A stretch of 64,000 nucleotides of DNA from NCBI RefSeq assembly GCF_947648125.1, contig NZ_CANSMR010000007.1:186001-250000 (forward strand), read 5' to 3'. This document shows, piece after piece, positions 45,074-54,324 of this stretch; position 1 is the first letter of the stretch; every line of letters begins with the position of its first letter. The notes beneath the pieces were generated by a model. It did not search any database and was not told the origin of the DNA. It saw only the letters and a list, made by a program, of their open reading frames with translations. Origin of the DNA: an uncultured Bradyrhizobium sp. (lineage in GTDB: Bacteria > Pseudomonadota > Alphaproteobacteria > Rhizobiales > Xanthobacteraceae). Position numbers and translations under genes: made by a program.

Positions 45074-45102
45074 GCCGCCCGCAAAGGCGGCCGTTTTGTT
45101 TT
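45074..45102 (+). terminator. Terminator-like hairpin in the argD leader
   Basis: GCCGCC (45074-45079) and GGCGGC (45086-45091) form a six-base stem with a six-base loop, followed by TTTTGTTTT (45094-45102). It begins only five bases or so after the predicted argD transcription start, so it may attenuate argDF expression or define a very short RNA. Confidence 0.55.
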
Positions 45103-45174
45103 CCGAAGCTGGCGGTTGCTGCGTTGGCGTCAAGGCGCGCAGCAATTGACGGTTTCAAATCGGCAGTGAACGCC

Positions 45175-46380
45175 ATGACCAACGCCTCGTCGCATCTGCT
45201 CCCCGTCTTCGCCCGGGTCGATCTCGGCTTCGAGCGCGGCGAGGGCGCCTGGCTGATCGCAACCAACGGCGACCGCTATCTCGATTTCACCTCGGGTGTC
45301 GCGGTGAACGCGCTCGGACACGCGCATCCGCATCTGGTCAAGGCGCTGCAGGAACAGGCGACCAAGCTCTGGCACATGTCGAACCTGTTCAAGAGCCCGG
45401 ACGGCGAGGTGCTGGCCGCGCGGCTGTGCGAGCAGAGCTTTGCTGACTTCGTGTTCTTCTGCAATTCCGGCGCGGAAGCGATGGAGGGCGTGATCAAGCT
45501 GGTCCGCCACTATCACTTCTCCAAGGGCCATCCCGAGCGCTACCGTATCATCACCTTCGAAGGCGCCTTCCATGGCCGCACGCTGGGCACGCTGGCTGCG
45601 ACCGGCTCGGCGAAATACCTCGAAGGCTTCGGCCCGCCGATGGACGGCTTCGACCAGGTGCCGCACGGCGACATCGAGGCGGTAAAGAAGGCGATCGGCC
45701 CGCACACCGCCGGCATCCTGATCGAGCCGGTGCAGGGCGAGGGCGGCGTGCGCTCGGCGCCGCAGGCCTTCTTCAAGGCGCTGCGTGCGCTGTGCGACGA
45801 GCATGGCCTGCTGCTCGCATTCGACGAGGTGCAGACCGGCATGGGGCGCACCGGCGAACTGTTCGCCTACAAGCGCACCGGCGTTACACCGGACGTGATG
45901 TCACTGGCGAAGGCGCTCGGCGGCGGATTCCCGATCGGCGCAGTGCTGGCGACCGCACAGGCTGCGGCCGGCATGGCGCCTGGCTCGCACGGCTCGACCT
46001 TCGGCGGCAATCCGCTCGCGGTCGCTGCCGCCAATGCCGTGCTCGACGTCATGCTCAAGCCCGGCTTCTTCGAGCACGTGCAGAAGATGTCGCTGCTGCT
46101 CAAGCAGAAGCTCGCTTCCGTCGTCGACCGCTATCCCGGCGTGCTGTCGGAGGTGCGCGGCGAGGGCCTGTTGATCGGCGTCAAGGCGGTGGTGCCGTCG
46201 GGCGATCTGATCGCAGCTCTGCGCAACGAGAAGCTGCTCACCGTCGGCGCCGGCGACAATGTGGTGCGGTTCCTGGCGCCCCTGATCGTCACCGAGGCCG
46301 AGATCGACCAGTCGATCACGGCGCTCGAGCGCGCCTGTTCTGTGCTATCGGCGCCGCAGCCGAAGAAGGCGGCTGGATAA
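45175..46380 (+). CDS. argD: Acetylornithine aminotransferase
   Basis: A 401-residue class III PLP aminotransferase for arginine (and possibly lysine) synthesis. I chose the ATG at 45175, which gives a standard start ([20 protein letters not shown]). Signatures: [67 protein letters not shown], and the PLP lysine in [15 protein letters not shown]. The argF start overlaps its stop (TAATG), so argD and argF form one operon. Confidence 0.94.
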   Translation: MTNASSHLLPVFARVDLGFERGEGAWLIATNGDRYLDFTSGVAVNALGHAHPHLVKALQEQATKLWHMSNLFKSPDGEVLAARLCEQSFADFVFFCNSGAEAMEGVIKLVRHYHFSKGHPERYRIITFEGAFHGRTLGTLAATGSAKYLEGFGPPMDGFDQVPHGDIEAVKKAIGPHTAGILIEPVQGEGGVRSAPQAFFKALRALCDEHGLLLAFDEVQTGMGRTGELFAYKRTGVTPDVMSLAKALGGGFPIGAVLATAQAAAGMAPGSHGSTFGGNPLAVAAANAVLDVMLKPGFFEHVQKMSLLLKQKLASVVDRYPGVLSEVRGEGLLIGVKAVVPSGDLIAALRNEKLLTVGAGDNVVRFLAPLIVTEAEIDQSITALERACSVLSAPQPKKAAG

Positions 46381-47306
46381 TGAGCAAGCCGGTCCGTCAC
46401 TTCCTCGACATCAACGAGCTGCCGCTCGGCGAGCTGCGCAACATGCTTTCCGCCGGAGCCGCCATGAAGGCGAAGCTGAAGGCGCATGAGAAGGGCAGGA
46501 AGCCGCTCGAAGGCAAGACGCTGGCGATGATCTTCGAGCGCCCGTCGACCCGCACAAGGGTGTCGTTCGACGTCGGCATGCGCCAGCTCGGCGGTGAATC
46601 GATCATGCTGACCGGCGCCGAGATGCAGCTCGGCCGCGGCGAGACCATCGCCGACACCGCGCGCGTGCTGTCGCGTTATGTCGATGCGATCATGATCCGC
46701 ATCCTCAACCATGACGCACTGCTCGAGCTCGCCGCTCACGCCACCGTGCCCGTCATCAACGGCCTGACCCGGCGTTCGCATCCATGCCAGGTGATGGCCG
46801 ACCTCATGACCTATGAGGAAAACCGCGGCTCGATCGAGGGCAAGACCGTGGCCTGGACCGGCGACGACAACAACGTGCTGGCCTCGTGGGCGCACGCCGC
46901 CGAGCGCTTCAAGTTCAATCTTAACATCGCGACGCCGCCCGAGCTCTCGCCGAAGAAGCCGATGCGGGACTGGATCAAGGCCACCGGCGCGCCGATCATG
47001 CTCGGCACCGATCCGGAAGCCGCCGTGCGCGGCGCCGACTGCGTCGTCACCGACACCTGGGTGTCGATGGGCGACAAGGAGGGCGAGCACCGCCACAACG
47101 TGCTGAAGCCCTATCAGGTCAACGCCAAGCTGATGTCGCTCGCCAAGCCGGACGCGCTGTTCATGCACTGCCTGCCCGCGCATCGCGGCGAGGAGGTCAC
47201 CGACGAGGTGATCGACGGCCCGCAATCGGTGGTGTTCGACGAGGCGGAAAACCGCCTGCATGCGCAGAAGGGCATTCTGGCCTGGTGTTTCGACACGGTC
47301 GCGTAA
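46380..47306 (+). CDS. argF: Ornithine carbamoyltransferase
   Basis: A 308-residue enzyme making citrulline from ornithine and carbamoyl phosphate. The ATG shares one base with the argD stop. The carbamoyl-phosphate motif is [15 protein letters not shown], the second site is HPCQVMADL, and the ornithine/catalytic motif is [17 protein letters not shown]. It carries the typical [17 protein letters not shown] segment. Repeat A4 follows 12 bp after its stop. Confidence 0.96.
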   Translation: MSKPVRHFLDINELPLGELRNMLSAGAAMKAKLKAHEKGRKPLEGKTLAMIFERPSTRTRVSFDVGMRQLGGESIMLTGAEMQLGRGETIADTARVLSRYVDAIMIRILNHDALLELAAHATVPVINGLTRRSHPCQVMADLMTYEENRGSIEGKTVAWTGDDNNVLASWAHAAERFKFNLNIATPPELSPKKPMRDWIKATGAPIMLGTDPEAAVRGADCVVTDTWVSMGDKEGEHRHNVLKPYQVNAKLMSLAKPDALFMHCLPAHRGEEVTDEVIDGPQSVVFDEAENRLHAQKGILAWCFDTVA

Positions 47307-47318
47307 GCGTCCACAACT

Positions 47319-47436
47319 GTCGTCCCTGCGAAAGCAGGGACCCATACGCCGCGGCCCGTGGAAAAGGCACAAGGGGAGACGCCTTGTGTCACGACAAACT
47401 CTTGTGGTTATGGGTCCCTGCTTTCGCAGGGACGAC
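47319..47436. repeat. Dispersed palindromic repeat, family A, copy 4
   Basis: Ends GTCGTCCCTGCGAAAGCAGG...GGGACCCATACGCCGCGGCC and TGGTTATGGGTCCCTGC...GCAGGGACGAC. The left half is nearly identical to copy 3 (22065). It lies between argF and hslO. Confidence 0.82.
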
Positions 47437-47494
47437 GATCTCTCGTTGAGTGAACCCCTTTCGTTTTGCGGTCCGAGACCCCAGATAGAGCGCC

Positions 47495-48496
47495 ATGGTT
47501 TCACAATCCCCCGACATCAAAATCCAGGCCGAGACGCCCATTCGCGCGCCCTCGGCGGTTCCTGTCGACGATGCCGTGCTGGCCTTCGAGGTCGGCGCGT
47601 TGGACTTGCGCGGCCGGCTGACCCGGCTCGGCCCGGCGCTCGACGAGATCCTGCACAAGCACGATTATCCGCCGGCGGTCGGCAAGCTGCTCGGCGAGGC
47701 CATCGTGCTGACCACGCTGCTCGGCTCGTCGGTCAAGTTCGAGGGCCGCTTCATCCTGCAGACCCGGACCGAAGGTCCGGTCTCGCTCCTGATCGTCGAT
47801 TTCCAGGCGCCCGACCGGCTGCGTGCCTATGCGCGCTACGATGTGGCGCGCCTCAAGGACGGGCAGAGCTCGGGTGAGCTGCTCGGCAAGGGCCACCTTG
47901 CGATGACGATCGATCAGGGCTCCAACACCAGCCGCTACCAGGGCCTGGTCGCGCTCGACGGCGGCGGGTTGGAAGAGGCCGCCCACGAATATTTCCTGCG
48001 CTCGGAGCAGATTCCGACGCGGGTGCGGCTCGCGATCGGCGAGGAGATGCGCGGCGGCGAAGGCGGCAAGCTGCACTGGCGCGCCGGCGGCATCCTGCTG
48101 CAATTCCTGCCCAAGGCACCCGAACGTGCCAAGCAGGCCGATCTGCATCCCGGCGATGCGCCGGAGGGCACGGCCACGCACAGCGTGCCGGATGACGACG
48201 CATGGGTCGAGGGGCAGTCGCTGATCTCCACCGTCGAGGATGTCGAGCTGATCGATCCCGATCTCTCCGGCGAGCGGCTGTTGTACCGCCTGTTCCACGA
48301 GCGCGGCGTGCGCGTCTTCAACCCGCAACCGCTGCGCGCGCAGTGCTCCTGCTCGCGCGATGCGGTGTCGTCGATGCTGAAGAGCTTTGCGCCAAACGAT
48401 CGCGCCGAGATGGTCAAGGACGGCAAGGTCGTCGTCACCTGCGAGTTCTGCTCGTCGGTCTACGAGTTCACGCCGCAGGAAGCGGGCGTGGAGTAA
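47495..48496 (+). CDS. hslO: Redox-regulated chaperone Hsp33
   Basis: A 333-residue chaperone activated by oxidation and heat. The N-terminal substrate-binding domain includes LDEILHKHDYPPAVGKLLGEA and MTIDQGSNTSRYQGLVALDG. The zinc-binding redox switch at the C-terminus has the four cysteines in QCSCSRDAVSSM and VTCEFCSSVYEF (CxC then CxxC). It acts in the cytoplasm under oxidative unfolding stress. It stands between repeats A4 and E2, as a single gene. Confidence 0.95.
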   Translation: MVSQSPDIKIQAETPIRAPSAVPVDDAVLAFEVGALDLRGRLTRLGPALDEILHKHDYPPAVGKLLGEAIVLTTLLGSSVKFEGRFILQTRTEGPVSLLIVDFQAPDRLRAYARYDVARLKDGQSSGELLGKGHLAMTIDQGSNTSRYQGLVALDGGGLEEAAHEYFLRSEQIPTRVRLAIGEEMRGGEGGKLHWRAGGILLQFLPKAPERAKQADLHPGDAPEGTATHSVPDDDAWVEGQSLISTVEDVELIDPDLSGERLLYRLFHERGVRVFNPQPLRAQCSCSRDAVSSMLKSFAPNDRAEMVKDGKVVVTCEFCSSVYEFTPQEAGVE

Positions 48497-48503
48497 CAAG
48501 TCT

Positions 48504-48588
48504 GTCATGGCCGGGCTCGACCCGGCCATCCATCATAGCAAGAGCGTTTACTGAAGCGATGGATCGCCGGGTCAAGCCCGGCGATGAC
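48504..48588. repeat. Palindromic repeat, family E, copy 2
   Basis: GTCATGGCCGGGCTCGACCC, GGCCATCCATC on the left and GATGGATCGCCGGGTCAAGC, CCGGCGATGAC on the right are inverted ends. It fills the convergent hslO-apaG gap. Confidence 0.75.
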
Positions 48589-48603
48589 GCGCATGGACGC
48601 GCG

Positions 48604-49002
48604 TCAATTCAACACCCTTTTCCCGTCCGGGCTCGGGCTGTCGAGCGAGAATGTCGGCACGTCGATGTCGAAGCGCTCGCCGGCTTCGGTGACCATCTGG
48701 TAGCTGCCGGTCATGAAGCCGGAGGCGGTCGGCAGCGGCACGCCGGAGGTGTATTCGAAGCGTTCGCCGGGCGCGAGCACCGGCTGTTCGCCGACCACGC
48801 CCTCGCCACGCACCTCCTGGCGGCGGCCGGTGGCGTCGGTGATGATCCAGTGCCGCGTCCGCAGCTGCACCGTTTCCGGGCCCGAATTGACGATCACGAT
48901 CTTGTACGACCAGAAATACTCGCGCCGGTCGATCGACGAGCGCTCCGGCATGAAGTTCGGCTCGACGGTGACTTCGATCTGGCGGGTAACGGCGCGGTAC
49001 AT
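48604..49002 (-). CDS. apaG: ApaG (Co2+/Mg2+ efflux-associated, DUF525)
   Basis: A 132-residue protein with the ApaG beta-sandwich pattern: RQIEVTVEPNF, YFWSYKIVIVNSGPETVQLR, TRHWIITDATGRRQEVRGEG, VVGEQPVLAPGERFEYTSG and GSYQMVTEAGERFDIDVPTF. I chose the ATG at 49002; a TTG further up is unlikely. ApaG relatives form the F-box-associated fold in eukaryotes; in bacteria mutations affect metal sensitivity, but the biochemical role is unclear. A 27-bp palindrome lies just upstream. Confidence 0.92.
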   Translation of the reverse strand: MYRAVTRQIEVTVEPNFMPERSSIDRREYFWSYKIVIVNSGPETVQLRTRHWIITDATGRRQEVRGEGVVGEQPVLAPGERFEYTSGVPLPTASGFMTGSYQMVTEAGERFDIDVPTFSLDSPSPDGKRVLN

Positions 49003-49026
49003 TCGGCTCAATCCGATGGTCTTGGT

Positions 49027-49053
49027 GCGTGATCCCTTTCAAAGGGATCACGC
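49027..49053. repeat. 27-bp perfect palindrome upstream of apaG
   Basis: GCGTGATCCCTTT (49027-49039), a single C, and AAAGGGATCACGC (49041-49053) form exact inverted arms. It lies 25 bp upstream of the apaG start in the divergent gap before the OpgC-like gene. Without a T run it is not a typical terminator; an operator or a hairpin-forming mini-repeat is possible. Confidence 0.6.
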
Positions 49054-49275
49054 TCAAACAGTGTGCCATCATAGCCAATTGGTCAGCCGGAACCAATCGC
49101 CTGCCGGGTCATGAAACGCCGGCCCCCGGGGCGGTCCATTCATCGTGGTTTCAACATAGTTCCGCTCTAAAGCGCGGCCGCATGTCGCCGCACTCTGTGC
49201 TTTGTCGGCAAGTTGCGGACCGATATTATCTTTTCTGCTGGGCATGCGGGGCGTCCGCGGCCGACACGGTGTTTG

Positions 49276-50547
49276 ATGAGCTCGATTGCCGATCCCATAG
49301 CCGGTTCGCCGGTGGCTGACGCCAAAACCGAGGCAAAGGTCGATGCCGAGGTCAAGGCGAGGGCCGTGGCGGCGGCGCCCGCGATCACGCTGCCGGTGAC
49401 CGGCGAGCGCGAACTCCGCCTCGATCTGTTCCGCGGGCTCGCGCTGTGGCTGATCTTCATCGACCATCTGCCGACCAATCTTCTGACCTGGCTGACGATC
49501 CGCAATTACGGCTTCTCCGACGCCACCGAGATCTTCATCTTCATCTCCGGCTACACCGCGGCCTTCGTCTATGGCCGCGCGATGCTGGAGGGCGGCTTCG
49601 TGATCGCGACTGCGCGAATCCTGCGCCGGGTCTGGCAGATCTATGTCGCGCATGTCTTCCTGTTCACGATCTTCCTCGCCGAGATCTCCTATGTCGCGAC
49701 CTCGTTCGAGAACCCGCTCTACTCTGAAGAAATGGGGATCATGGACTTCCTGAAGCAGCCCGACGTCACCATCGTGCAGGCGCTGCTGCTGCGCTTCCGC
49801 CCCGTCAACATGGACGTGCTGCCGCTCTATATCGTGCTGATGCTGTTCCTGCCGCTGATCCTGTGGCTGATGAAGTGGAAGCCCGATGTCACGCTCGGCC
49901 TGTCGGTCCTGCTCTACGCGCTGACCTGGCAGTTCGATCTTTACCTCTCGGCCTATCCGAACGGCTTCTGGGCGTTCAACCCGTTCGCCTGGCAATTGCT
50001 GTTCGTGTTCGGCGCCTGGTGCGCGCTCGGCGGCGCGCGGCGGATGTCGCGCATCCTGTCGTCGAACATCACGATGTGGATCTGCATCGTCTATCTGGTC
50101 GCTGCGTTCTTCGTGACCCTGACCTGGTACGTGCCGCAGCTCGGCCACATCATGCCGAAGGTAATCGAGCAATGGATGTATCCGATCAACAAGACCGACC
50201 TAGACGTGTTGCGGTTCGCGCACTTCCTGGCGCTCGCAGCTCTCACCGTGCGCTTCCTGCCGCGGGACTGGCCGGGCCTGAAATCGCCCTGGCTGCGACC
50301 TTTGATCCTGTGTGGCCAGCATTCGCTTGAGATATTCTGTCTCGGGGTCTTCCTCGCCTTCGCCGGTCACTTCGTGCTTGCCGAAGTGTCTGGCGGTGCC
50401 GCACTGCACGCCTTGATCAGCGTCTTCGGCATCCTCATCATGTGCGGCATGGCGTGGATTATTTCGTGGTACAAGCACTCCGCCGACAAAGGCGCCTCGA
50501 AAAAAGGTGCCGCCGGCAACGCCGATCTGGCGGGAGGGGGAGCATGA
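49276..50547 (+). CDS. opgC: OpgC-like membrane acyltransferase
   Basis: A 423-residue integral membrane protein with about ten hydrophobic segments. The start RELRLDLFRGLALWLIFIDH is the OpgC/acyltransferase-3 opening, including the catalytic-type His in FIDHLP; NYGFSDATEIFIFISGYTAAFVYG is diagnostic of OpgC_C. OpgC adds succinyl or similar groups to periplasmic glucans. Bradyrhizobium glucans are cyclic beta-1,3/1,6 types that carry phosphocholine or succinyl groups, so this protein could modify those. Two SGNH hydrolase genes follow, the first overlapping its stop. Confidence 0.88.
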   Translation: MSSIADPIAGSPVADAKTEAKVDAEVKARAVAAAPAITLPVTGERELRLDLFRGLALWLIFIDHLPTNLLTWLTIRNYGFSDATEIFIFISGYTAAFVYGRAMLEGGFVIATARILRRVWQIYVAHVFLFTIFLAEISYVATSFENPLYSEEMGIMDFLKQPDVTIVQALLLRFRPVNMDVLPLYIVLMLFLPLILWLMKWKPDVTLGLSVLLYALTWQFDLYLSAYPNGFWAFNPFAWQLLFVFGAWCALGGARRMSRILSSNITMWICIVYLVAAFFVTLTWYVPQLGHIMPKVIEQWMYPINKTDLDVLRFAHFLALAALTVRFLPRDWPGLKSPWLRPLILCGQHSLEIFCLGVFLAFAGHFVLAEVSGGAALHALISVFGILIMCGMAWIISWYKHSADKGASKKGAAGNADLAGGGA

Positions 50548-51317
50548 AGTCCGCGCGGACGATGCTAGGCCTGATGCTGCTGGCCGCCTGTTTGGCGGCC
50601 GCGCCCGCGCGCGCCGGCGACACCCCCGAGCAGCCTGCACCGGCGCCGCCCTGCGACGTGCCGGCCTATCTGCTTTCGAGCGAGAGTTCGCTGCCGAAGG
50701 TCAACGACGCGGTGAAGGCCAATCAGCCGCTCAACGTGCTGGTGGTGGGCAGCCGTTCCTCGACCATCCCCGGCAACGAGGCGAGCGCCTATCCGGCCAA
50801 GCTGCAGGCGGCGCTGAAGGAGGCGTTTCCGGCGGCAACCATCGATCTATCCGTAGAATTACAGGCAAAGAGCACCGCCGAGGAGACCGCGGGAACCCTC
50901 GTTAAGCTTGTCGAAGCAAAAAAGCCTACTTTGGTTATCTGGCAGACCGGGACGGTCGATGCTATGCGAGCAGTCGATCCTGACGATTTCCGCACCGCCA
51001 TCAACGATGGCGTTGTTGCGTTGCGGGGCGCCGGGACCGACGTGGTGCTGGTCAATCTGCAATACAGCCCGCGTACGGAAACGATGATCTCTGCGCCGCC
51101 ATATCTCGACAACATCAAGGTGGTGGCACAGCAGCACGACGTTCCGCTGTTCGATCGGTTCGCGATAATGAAGCAGTGGAGCGACGCCGGATATTTTGAC
51201 CTGTTCAGCACCTCGCATGGTGTCGACCTGGCCAAGAAGGTTCATGCCTGTCTCGGCCGCGCACTGGCGAAATTCGTGATCGATGCGGCTCATCTGGGCC
51301 CGGTGCAGCAGAATTAG
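50544..51317 (+). CDS. SGNH-hydrolase-like exported protein, possibly inactive
   Basis: A 257-residue protein with a signal peptide (MLGLMLLAACLAAAPARAGD). Its fold resembles SGNH hydrolases: VLVVGSRSSTIPGNEASAYP in the block I position, WQTGTVDAMRAVDPDDFR at block III and FDLFSTSHGVDLAKKVHACLG at block V. Compared with the next gene, block III lacks the Asn (GTV for GTN) and block V lacks the Asp two residues before His, so catalysis may be lost. It overlaps the OpgC-like stop (ATGA) and lies 14 bp before its paralogue. Confidence 0.78.
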   Translation: MKSARTMLGLMLLAACLAAAPARAGDTPEQPAPAPPCDVPAYLLSSESSLPKVNDAVKANQPLNVLVVGSRSSTIPGNEASAYPAKLQAALKEAFPAATIDLSVELQAKSTAEETAGTLVKLVEAKKPTLVIWQTGTVDAMRAVDPDDFRTAINDGVVALRGAGTDVVLVNLQYSPRTETMISAPPYLDNIKVVAQQHDVPLFDRFAIMKQWSDAGYFDLFSTSHGVDLAKKVHACLGRALAKFVIDAAHLGPVQQN

Positions 51318-51331
51318 AGGAAGCCGAGTTG

Positions 51332-52345
51332 ATGCGTTTTGCCTTCCCTTTTCGTTTCGCCGCAGGGCGGAGCCTGCGCGCCGTTGCGGCGCTCGTATTG
51401 CTCGCGCCGCTCTCGGTCGTGCCGTTGTGCGCGCAGACCGGCCAGGCCGACCAGCATGCGGCGCTGTCATCAGGAGCAAAGACTGAAGCAACCAAGCCTG
51501 ATGCGGCGAAGCCCGCCGCGATCGAAGCCGACGCGGCCAGTCCGCAGCCACAACCGGGCGTCGCCGCGAAGGCGCTCGACAAGGTGAAGCAGGTCGCAAA
51601 ATCCGCCAGCGATATCTTCCACCGCGTGCCCTGTCATCAACCGACCGGCGTGCCCAACAGCACCGGCTCGCTGCCGCATGTCGCAGCCAAGCTCGCCGCC
51701 GGCAAGCCGGTCGTCATCATCGCGTTCGGCTCGTCCTCGACCCAGGGCTACGGTTCGTCGGCACCGGAATTCACCTATCCGAACCGGCTCGCCGCGCAGC
51801 TGCGCCGGCAGTATCCGTCGGCCGACATCACCGTGCTCAATCGCGGCAAGGGCGGCGAGGACGCACCCGAGATGATGAAGCGGTTGCAGACCGAAGTGAT
51901 CGACATGCATCCCGACATGGTGATCTGGCAGGTCGGCACCAACGCGGTGCTGCGCAACCTCGATCCGTCAGAGACCGCCAAGCAGGTCGAGGACGGCGTC
52001 GCGCGCATTCAGGCCGACGGTGCCGATATCGTGCTGGTCGATCCGCAATATTCGCCGCGCGTCACCGAGCGCCCCGAGAGCGCTCGCGGCATGGTGAAGC
52101 TGCTCGGCCGCATCGCCGCGCTGCGCCATGTCGGCATCTTCCCGCGCTTCGAGGTGATGCGCGAATGGCACGAGAAACAGGCGATCCCGATCGACGATTT
52201 CGTCATCGCCGACGGCCTGCACATGAACGACTGGGGCTATGCCTGCTTCGCCCAGCTGCTCGGCGACGACATCATCCGCTCGGTCGGCGCGATCAAGATC
52301 GGCGTCAACGTGCCAGGGGATGTGCGGACCTACCGGCCGATGTGA
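51332..52345 (+). CDS. SGNH/GDSL-type hydrolase, exported
   Basis: A 337-residue protein with a signal-like N-terminus (RAVAALVLLAPLSVVPLCAQ), a 70-residue alanine/proline-rich linker, then an SGNH domain. Block I is VIIAFGSSSTQGYGSSAPEFTYPNRL with the nucleophilic Ser, block III is WQVGTNAVLRN, and block V is DGLHMNDWGYACF with the Asp-x-x-His pair. This is a complete active site. It shares general plan and wording with the gene before it, so the two are probably a duplicated pair. Deacylation or acyl transfer on a periplasmic glucan is suggested by the OpgC neighbour. Confidence 0.82.
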   Translation: MRFAFPFRFAAGRSLRAVAALVLLAPLSVVPLCAQTGQADQHAALSSGAKTEATKPDAAKPAAIEADAASPQPQPGVAAKALDKVKQVAKSASDIFHRVPCHQPTGVPNSTGSLPHVAAKLAAGKPVVIIAFGSSSTQGYGSSAPEFTYPNRLAAQLRRQYPSADITVLNRGKGGEDAPEMMKRLQTEVIDMHPDMVIWQVGTNAVLRNLDPSETAKQVEDGVARIQADGADIVLVDPQYSPRVTERPESARGMVKLLGRIAALRHVGIFPRFEVMREWHEKQAIPIDDFVIADGLHMNDWGYACFAQLLGDDIIRSVGAIKIGVNVPGDVRTYRPM

Positions 52346-52385
52346 TCGGCGCTGCTGCTTCTCTCCCGGCATCTAGTCCGTCACC

Positions 52386-52484
52386 GTCACCCTGAGGAGG
52401 CCGCGTAGCGGCCGTCTCGAAGGGTCGACGGCCCGACTGTGCCCGTGCATCCTTCGAGACGCGCTTCGCGCACCTCAGGATGAC
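52386..52484. repeat. Palindromic repeat, family H
   Basis: GTCACCCTGAGGAGGCCGCG, TAGCGGCCGTCTCGAAGGGT on the left and ATCCTTCGAGACGCGCTTCG, CGCACCTCAGGATGAC on the right are inverted ends. It occupies much of the 259-bp gap before glpK. Confidence 0.75.
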
Positions 52485-52604
52485 GGGATTGATACCGTCG
52501 CGGGCTTTTGCTTCGACCATCCCGCCACACGCACCAGCAATCTTGACCTCGCCGCGGTAATCCGCTCCCTTGGCGCCTGTTACGACGCCTAAAGGGAAAC
52601 GCTC

Positions 52605-54107
52605 ATGTCTTTCGTGCTGGCCATCGATCAGGGCACCACATCGTCGCGCGCGATGGTGTTTCGCAGCGACATCTCCATCGCCGCGGTCGCGCAGCAGGAG
52701 TTTCCGCAGCATTTTCCGGCCTCCGGCTGGGTCGAGCACGAGCCGGAGGACATCTGGACCTCGACCGTGATGGTGTGCCGCGAGGCGCTGGAGAAGGCCG
52801 GGCTGAAGGCGAAGGACATCGCCGCGATCGGCATCACCAACCAGCGCGAGACCACCGTGGTGTGGGACCGCGCCACCGGCCAGGCCGTGCATCGCGCCAT
52901 CGTCTGGCAGGACCGCCGCACTGCCGACATCTGCGCCAAACTGAAGAGCGAAGGCCATGAGCCCGGGATATCGGCCAAAACAGGATTGATCATCGACCCC
53001 TATTTCTCGGGGACGAAAGTCGCCTGGATACTCGATCACGTGCCGGGCGCGCGCGAACGCGCCGAGCGCGGCGAGCTCTTGTTCGGCACCGTCGACTGCT
53101 ATCTGTTGTGGCGGCTCACCGGCGGCCGGGTGCACGCGACCGACGCCACCAACGCCTCGCGCACGCTGCTGTTCAACATCCACACCGGCGCCTGGGACGA
53201 CGACCTCATCAACCTCTTGCGCGTGCCGCGCTCGATGCTGCCTGAGGTGAAGGATTCCTCCGCCCGGTTCGGCGAGAGCACCGCTGATCTGTTCGGCGGC
53301 CCGATCGCGATCTCAGGGATCGCCGGCGACCAGCAGGCCGCGACCATCGGCCAGGCCTGCTTCGAGCCCGGCATGATGAAGTCAACCTACGGCACCGGCT
53401 GCTTCGCACTGCTCAACACCGGCACCACGCCGGTCGCCTCGAAGAACAAGCTGCTCACGACGATCGCCTATCAGCTCAATGGCCAGCGCACCTACGCGCT
53501 CGAGGGCTCGATCTTCGTCGCCGGCAGCGCGGTGCAATGGCTGCGCGACGGGCTCGGCATCATCAAGCACGCCGCCGAGACCGGGCCGCTTGCCGATAAA
53601 TCCGACTCAATGCAGAGCGTCTATCTGGTGCCGGCCTTCGTCGGCATGGGCGCGCCCTACTGGAATCCGCGGGTGCGCGGCGCGCTGATCGGGCTGACCC
53701 GCAACACCGGCCCGGCCGAGATCGCGCATGCGACCTTGGAGAGCGTCTGCTACCAGACCTTCGACCTGTGGGCCGCGATGCGCACCGACTGGCCGGAGGC
53801 CAATGCCGCCAACACCGTGCTGCGCGTCGACGGCGGCATGACGGCATCGGACTGGACCATGCAGCGGCTCGCCGACCTGCTCAACGCACCGGTCGATCGT
53901 CCAATGATCCAGGAGACCACAGCGTTAGGGGCGGCCTATCTCGCCGGCCTCGAGGCCGGCGTCTATCCGGAGCCCGCGAAATTCGCCGACAATTGGCGGC
54001 TCGAACACCGCTTCAGGCCTGCGATGAGCGAAGCCACGCGCGACCGCAAGCTCGCCGGCTGGGCCCGCGCAGTGAAGGGCGTGCTGGCGAGCGACGAGGG
54101 GGAGTAG
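52605..54107 (+). CDS. glpK: Glycerol kinase
   Basis: A 500-residue FGGY-family kinase that phosphorylates glycerol. The N-terminal [19 protein letters not shown] is the phosphate-binding loop; [29 protein letters not shown] and [20 protein letters not shown] continue the glycerol-binding half. FKMST-like [16 protein letters not shown] and [21 protein letters not shown] complete the ATP half. No glpF or glpD is adjacent, so it acts apart from a glycerol operon here. Confidence 0.95.
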   Translation: MSFVLAIDQGTTSSRAMVFRSDISIAAVAQQEFPQHFPASGWVEHEPEDIWTSTVMVCREALEKAGLKAKDIAAIGITNQRETTVVWDRATGQAVHRAIVWQDRRTADICAKLKSEGHEPGISAKTGLIIDPYFSGTKVAWILDHVPGARERAERGELLFGTVDCYLLWRLTGGRVHATDATNASRTLLFNIHTGAWDDDLINLLRVPRSMLPEVKDSSARFGESTADLFGGPIAISGIAGDQQAATIGQACFEPGMMKSTYGTGCFALLNTGTTPVASKNKLLTTIAYQLNGQRTYALEGSIFVAGSAVQWLRDGLGIIKHAAETGPLADKSDSMQSVYLVPAFVGMGAPYWNPRVRGALIGLTRNTGPAEIAHATLESVCYQTFDLWAAMRTDWPEANAANTVLRVDGGMTASDWTMQRLADLLNAPVDRPMIQETTALGAAYLAGLEAGVYPEPAKFADNWRLEHRFRPAMSEATRDRKLAGWARAVKGVLASDEGE

Positions 54108-54137
54108 TGAACGCGTGCGGCAGGCGCGCTGCCCACG

Positions 54138-54273
54138 CCTCTCCCGCTTGCGGGGGAGGCCGCTGCGCTCGAAGAGCGCGGCGGGTGGGGGCTCTCTCCG
54201 CATAATGGCTGGTCCCATCGCGGCGACACCCCCACCCCAGCCCTCCCCCGCAAGCGGGAGAGGGGGCGCAGTG
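54138..54273. repeat. Palindromic repeat, family C, copy 2
   Basis: CCTCTCCCGCTTGCGGGGGA at the left, GGTGGGGGCTCTCTCCGC within, and CCCTCCCCCGCAAGCGGGAG, AGGGG at the right. It matches the copy at 19259-19397 and lies between glpK and the acylase gene. Confidence 0.75.
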
Positions 54274-54324
54274 CCGCTGCGGCTGGAGGCGTCTCATAAC
54301 CAATAACAACCATCGGAGAACAAC

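Noticed and set aside
44925-45102. Possible known small RNA (6S or SRP RNA) between gcrA and argD
   Set aside because: Several hairpins exist, but I found no conserved SRP core, no long 6S-like rod with central bubble, and cannot support a family.
44851-45174. N-terminal extension of ArgD by 108 codons
   Set aside because: The extension runs through the promoter and hairpin and has no similarity to aminotransferases; the ATG at 45175 gives the standard length.
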